Shown: piece after piece, positions 60,948 through 64,000 of the stretch
How positions within the stretch are numbered: the first letter of the stretch is position 1
How the letters are laid out: the number at the start of each line of letters is the position of its first letter
Assembly: GCA_900078775.1 (NCBI GenBank)
Contig: LT549889.1
Location: 3,596,001 to 3,660,000, forward strand
Direction of reading: 5' to 3'
DNA length: 64,000 nt
Source: Mycolicibacterium aurum
Lineage (GTDB): Bacteria > Actinomycetota > Actinomycetes > Mycobacteriales > Mycobacteriaceae
Notes under the pieces: generated by a model
The model's database searches: none
The model's input: the letters and a program-made list of their open reading frames with translations, nothing else
Told to the model about the DNA's origin: nothing
Translations under genes and position numbers: made by a program

Positions 60948-63073
60948 TGTCCACTGCCACCCTCGACTCGGCCACCGGCACACAGCCGAGAGCCCGACAG
61001 ACACCCGTACACGGCGGCCTGCTGAACCCCACCGTGTTGTGGCGATCGCTTCCGGACGCGTTACGCAAGCTGGACCCCCGCATCCTGTGGCGCAACCCCG
61101 TGATGTTCATCGTGGAGATCGGTGCGGCGTGGAGTACCGTGCTGGCGGTCACCGACCCCAGCTGGTTCGCCTGGATCATCGTCGGCTGGCTGTGGCTGAC
61201 GGTGGTGTTTGCCAACCTGGCCGAGGCGGTCGCCGAAGGCCGCGGCAAGGCGCAGGCCGACAGCCTACGCAAGGCCAAGACCGGCACCACGGCGCGACGG
61301 CTCACCGATTCCGGCGCTGAAGAGCAGATCGCCGCACCGCTCCTACAGCGCGGTGACATGGTCGTCGTGGAGGCGGGACAGACCATCCCCGGGGACGGCG
61401 ATGTCGTGGAAGGCATCGCCTCGGTGGATGAGTCGGCGATCACCGGCGAATCCGCGCCGGTGATCCGCGAGTCCGGCGGCGATCGGTGTGCGGTCACCGG
61501 CGGCACCACCGTGCTGTCGGACCGCATCGTCGTGCGCATCACCCAGAAACCCGGCGAGAGTTTCATCGACCGGATGATCAGCCTGGTCGAGGGCGCCAAC
61601 AGGCAGAAGACCCCCAACGAGATCGCGCTGAACATCCTGCTCGCGTCGCTGAGCCTCATCTTCGTGTTCGCAGTGGCCACCCTGCAGCCGTTGGCCGTCT
61701 TCTCCAAGGCCGACAACCCCGGCGTCCCGGACTCGTTGTCGCTCACCGGTGACGGCATCACCGGCATCGTCATGGTCGCGCTGCTGGTGTGCCTGATCCC
61801 CACCACCATCGGCGCGCTGTTGAGTGCCATCGGCATCGCCGGCATGGACCGGCTGGTGCAGCGCAATGTGCTCGCCATGTCCGGTCGGGCGGTCGAGGCC
61901 GCCGGCGATGTGAACACCCTGCTGCTGGACAAGACCGGCACCATCACCCTGGGCAACCGGCAGGCCGCCGCGCTCATCCCACTGACCGGCGTCACCCCCG
62001 AGGCCCTGGCCGACGCGGCACAATTGTCCAGCCTGGCCGACGAAACGCCCGAGGGCCGCTCCATCGTGGTGTTCGCGAAACAGCAGTTCGGGTTACGCGC
62101 GCGAACGCCCGGCGAACTCGAGCACGCTTCCTGGATCGAGTTCAGCGCCACCACCCGAATGTCCGGTGTCGACATCGATGGTCTCAAGCTGCGTAAGGGG
62201 GCGGCCGGATCGGTGGCCGACTGGGTTCGCGCCGAGGGCGGCACGGTGCCCGCCGAACTCACCGATGTCGTCGACGGGATCTCCGCGGCCGGCGGCACCC
62301 CGCTGGTGATCGGTGAGGTCCGCGGCGGAACCGCGACGGCGCTGGGCGTCATCCACCTCAAGGACGTGGTGAAGCAGGGCATGCGGGAACGCTTCGAGGC
62401 GATGCGCCGGATGGGTATCCGGACGGTGATGATCACCGGCGACAACCCGGTGACGGCCAAGGCGATCGCCGAGGAGGCAGGCGTGGACGACTTCCTCGCC
62501 GAGGCCACCCCCGAGGACAAGATGGCGCTGATCAAGAAGGAGCAGGCCGCCGGCCTGCTCGTCGCGATGACCGGCGACGGCACCAACGACGCACCGGCGC
62601 TGGCCCAGGCCGATGTCGGGGTGGCCATGAACACCGGCACCTCGGCGGCCAAAGAGGCCGGCAACATGGTGGATCTGGATTCCGACCCCACCAAGCTGAT
62701 CGAGATCGTCGAGATCGGCAAACAACTGCTGATCACCCGCGGGGCGTTGACCACGTTCTCCATCGCCAATGACGTCGCGAAGTACTTCGCGATCATCCCG
62801 GCGTTGTTCGTGGCGCTGTTCCCCGGCCTCGACCTGCTCAACGTGATGCGGCTGCACACCCCACAGTCGGCCATCCTGTCCGCGGTGATCTTCAACGCGC
62901 TGGTCATCATCGCGCTGATCCCGCTATCGCTGCGCGGTGTCCGATACAGGCCCAGCAGCGCTTCGAAGTTGTTGTCCCGCAATCTGTACATCTACGGGTT
63001 AGGCGGGCTCATCGCCCCGTTCATCGGCATCAAACTGATCGACCTGGTCGTCCAACTCTTCTCGGGAATGTGA
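60947..63073 (+). CDS. kdpB: K+-transporting ATPase catalytic subunit KdpB
   Basis: A 708-residue P1A-type ATPase. It has the actuator motif ITGES, the phosphorylation motif LLDKTGTIT with Asp328, and the hinge motif GDGTNDAPAL. Membrane helices fall at about 40-85, 220-275 and near the C-terminus. It hydrolyses ATP to drive high-affinity K+ uptake in the KdpFABC complex. The ATG overlaps the kdpA stop. Length is a little above the E. coli protein because of the N-terminal extension. Confidence 0.95.
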   Translation: MSTATLDSATGTQPRARQTPVHGGLLNPTVLWRSLPDALRKLDPRILWRNPVMFIVEIGAAWSTVLAVTDPSWFAWIIVGWLWLTVVFANLAEAVAEGRGKAQADSLRKAKTGTTARRLTDSGAEEQIAAPLLQRGDMVVVEAGQTIPGDGDVVEGIASVDESAITGESAPVIRESGGDRCAVTGGTTVLSDRIVVRITQKPGESFIDRMISLVEGANRQKTPNEIALNILLASLSLIFVFAVATLQPLAVFSKADNPGVPDSLSLTGDGITGIVMVALLVCLIPTTIGALLSAIGIAGMDRLVQRNVLAMSGRAVEAAGDVNTLLLDKTGTITLGNRQAAALIPLTGVTPEALADAAQLSSLADETPEGRSIVVFAKQQFGLRARTPGELEHASWIEFSATTRMSGVDIDGLKLRKGAAGSVADWVRAEGGTVPAELTDVVDGISAAGGTPLVIGEVRGGTATALGVIHLKDVVKQGMRERFEAMRRMGIRTVMITGDNPVTAKAIAEEAGVDDFLAEATPEDKMALIKKEQAAGLLVAMTGDGTNDAPALAQADVGVAMNTGTSAAKEAGNMVDLDSDPTKLIEIVEIGKQLLITRGALTTFSIANDVAKYFAIIPALFVALFPGLDLLNVMRLHTPQSAILSAVIFNALVIIALIPLSLRGVRYRPSSASKLLSRNLYIYGLGGLIAPFIGIKLIDLVVQLFSGM

Positions 63074-63074
63074 C

Positions 63075-63932
63075 ATGAACTTCGCCAACCTGCTCCGCCG
63101 CCACACCGCGGCACTGCGCGCGCTGCTGGTGCTCACCGTGATCCTGGGCGTCACCTACCCGGTGTTCATCTGGCTGCTCGCCCAGGCACCCGGGCTGAAG
63201 GACAAGGCCGACGGCTCGCTCATCGAGGTGGCCGGAAAACCGTTGGGCAGCAGTCTGATCGGCCAGCTGTTCACCGACGCCGACGGGAACCCGTTGCCGC
63301 AGTATTTCCAGGGTCGACCATCCGCGGCCGGGGCCGGGTACGACCCGATGGCCACCAGCGCGAGCAACCTGGGCCCGGAGAGCGCCGTCGACCGACCCGA
63401 GAGGCCGAGCCTGCTCACACTGGTGTGTGCCCGCAGCGCGGCCATCGGTGAGTTCGACGGTGTCTCCGGAGCGCGGCCGTTCTGCACCGGCGGCGGTGTG
63501 GGGGCGGTGCTCTCGGTGATGGGGCCACGCGATGCGCGCGGCACCATTTCCGCGCCCACCCGGGTGGTCAGCGTCAACGAGGCCTGCCCCACCGTTCCGT
63601 TCCTGACGACCTACCAAGGGGTGCGGGTGGAGTGCGCGGAACCGGGCGCGGAGTACAGCACGGGGCAGGTGGTGCCTGTCCATGGCGACGTCGCCGACCC
63701 GGCCGTCCCCGCGGATGCGGTCACCGCCAGCGGCAGCGGGCTGGACCCGCACATCTCCCCGGCCTACGCCGCCCTGCAGGTCGACCGCGTCGCCGCCGCC
63801 CGCGGCCTGAGCGCCGAGCAGGTCCGCACCCTGGTCGCCGAGCACACCGACGGTCGCACACTGGGGTTCATGGGCGAGCCACGGGTCAACGTGCTGCAGT
63901 TGAACCTGGCCTTGGACGAGTTGGGTGGATGA
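63075..63932 (+). CDS. kdpC: K+-transporting ATPase subunit KdpC, with an unusual insert
   Basis: A 285-residue subunit; the usual length is about 190. The N-terminal membrane helix (about 12-35), the QYFQGRPSAAGAGYDP block, SNLGP, and the C-terminal SGLDPHISPAYAALQ and LGFMGEPRVNVLQLNLALD are normal. Between about residue 125 and 215 lies an insert of some 80-95 residues, rich in Gly and Val and containing four Cys. KdpC stabilises ATP binding by KdpB. It follows kdpB by one base. Confidence 0.85.
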   Translation: MNFANLLRRHTAALRALLVLTVILGVTYPVFIWLLAQAPGLKDKADGSLIEVAGKPLGSSLIGQLFTDADGNPLPQYFQGRPSAAGAGYDPMATSASNLGPESAVDRPERPSLLTLVCARSAAIGEFDGVSGARPFCTGGGVGAVLSVMGPRDARGTISAPTRVVSVNEACPTVPFLTTYQGVRVECAEPGAEYSTGQVVPVHGDVADPAVPADAVTASGSGLDPHISPAYAALQVDRVAAARGLSAEQVRTLVAEHTDGRTLGFMGEPRVNVLQLNLALDELGG

Positions 63933-63939
63933 TGGGCAA

Positions 63940-64000
63940 GTGAGCCCCGCCGACCGTCCGAGACGCGGGGAGCTGCGCATCTACCTGGGCGCGGCTCCCG
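63940..64000 (+). CDS. kdpD: Sensor kinase KdpD, N-terminal fragment
   Basis: The GTG at 63940 opens a frame reading SPADRPRRGELRIYLGAAP to the window edge. The RGELRIYLGAAPG-type start is typical of KdpD, whose first domain senses K+ and holds a P-loop-like segment. It lies seven bases after kdpC, consistent with a kdpFABCDE operon. Most of the gene is outside the window. Confidence 0.8.
   Translation, partial: MSPADRPRRGELRIYLGAAP

Noticed and set aside
59535..62991. Large minus-strand frames opposite kdpA and kdpB
   Set aside because: They are antisense frames of high-GC genes; composition is His/Arg/Gly- or Ser-rich with no domain.

Overview
The window is high-GC actinobacterial DNA, most likely from a fast-growing Mycobacterium (Mycolicibacterium). 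Marker families are a CtpF-type cation ATPase, a deazaflavin (F420)-dependent nitroreductase-like protein, an F420-dependent luciferase-like oxidoreductase, an MmpL transporter, UsfY, a 13E12-type HNH protein and a kdpFABC operon, with many GTG starts and ATGA/GTGA gene overlaps. Nothing was searched against a database; all family names come from reading motifs.

Layout. (1) 1-11.9 kb is ordinary chromosome: an LGFP-repeat lipoprotein, a coiled-coil protein, ctpF, a secretory lipase, a class II glutamine amidotransferase, a patatin-like phospholipase, an SDR dehydrogenase, an HSL-type esterase, a DDN-like protein and a GjpA-like secreted protein, ending at a tRNA-Leu(UAA) gene. (2) 11.93-55.36 kb is a roughly 43.4 kb integrated island. 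It is bounded by a 42-bp perfect direct repeat that is the 5' half of the tRNA gene. A tyrosine integrase lies next to the tRNA, with an AlpA-like excisionase and a replication-type ATPase. (3) 55.4-64 kb is chromosome again, after a decayed stretch carrying the tail of a second, related integrase: a 13E12-type HNH protein, usfY, a hemerythrin-like protein and kdpFABC, with the first codons of kdpD at the edge.

The island is a mosaic. Its left third has maintenance and regulatory genes: integrase, excisionase, ATPase, a Phd-like antitoxin, an ESX-associated-looking gene pair, and an XRE repressor with an ImmA-like protease and paired operators. A defence-like block at about 23.5-33.6 kb has an OGG-like glycosylase, a frameshifted resolvase with res-like repeats, an EcoRI-family adenine methyltransferase overlapping a DUF262-HNH nuclease, a three-gene recombinase cassette and a TIGR02391/Ymh HEPN protein. 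A metabolic cargo of about 12.5 kb (34.1-46.3 kb) follows, flanked by two related noncoding sequences. It has four TetR regulators, two hotdog thioesterases, an F420-dependent oxidoreductase, a P450, two hydrolases and an MmpL exporter. It looks like a degradation, detoxification or export module for a hydrophobic compound, with several perfect palindromic operators. A second defence-like block (48-54.6 kb) has a GIY-YIG pseudogene, a Mrr-NACHT protein broken by a one-base frameshift in a G run, and an ApeA-like protein transcribed divergently from an unknown membrane protein.

Best candidates for new biology: the methyltransferase/DUF262-HNH pair; the ApeA-like/membrane-protein divergon; the recombinase-HTH-zinc-finger cassette; the tRNA-restoring attachment site that also carries a tRNA promoter and an adjacent second integrase remnant; and a duplicated Trp-rich leader motif upstream of two island genes.
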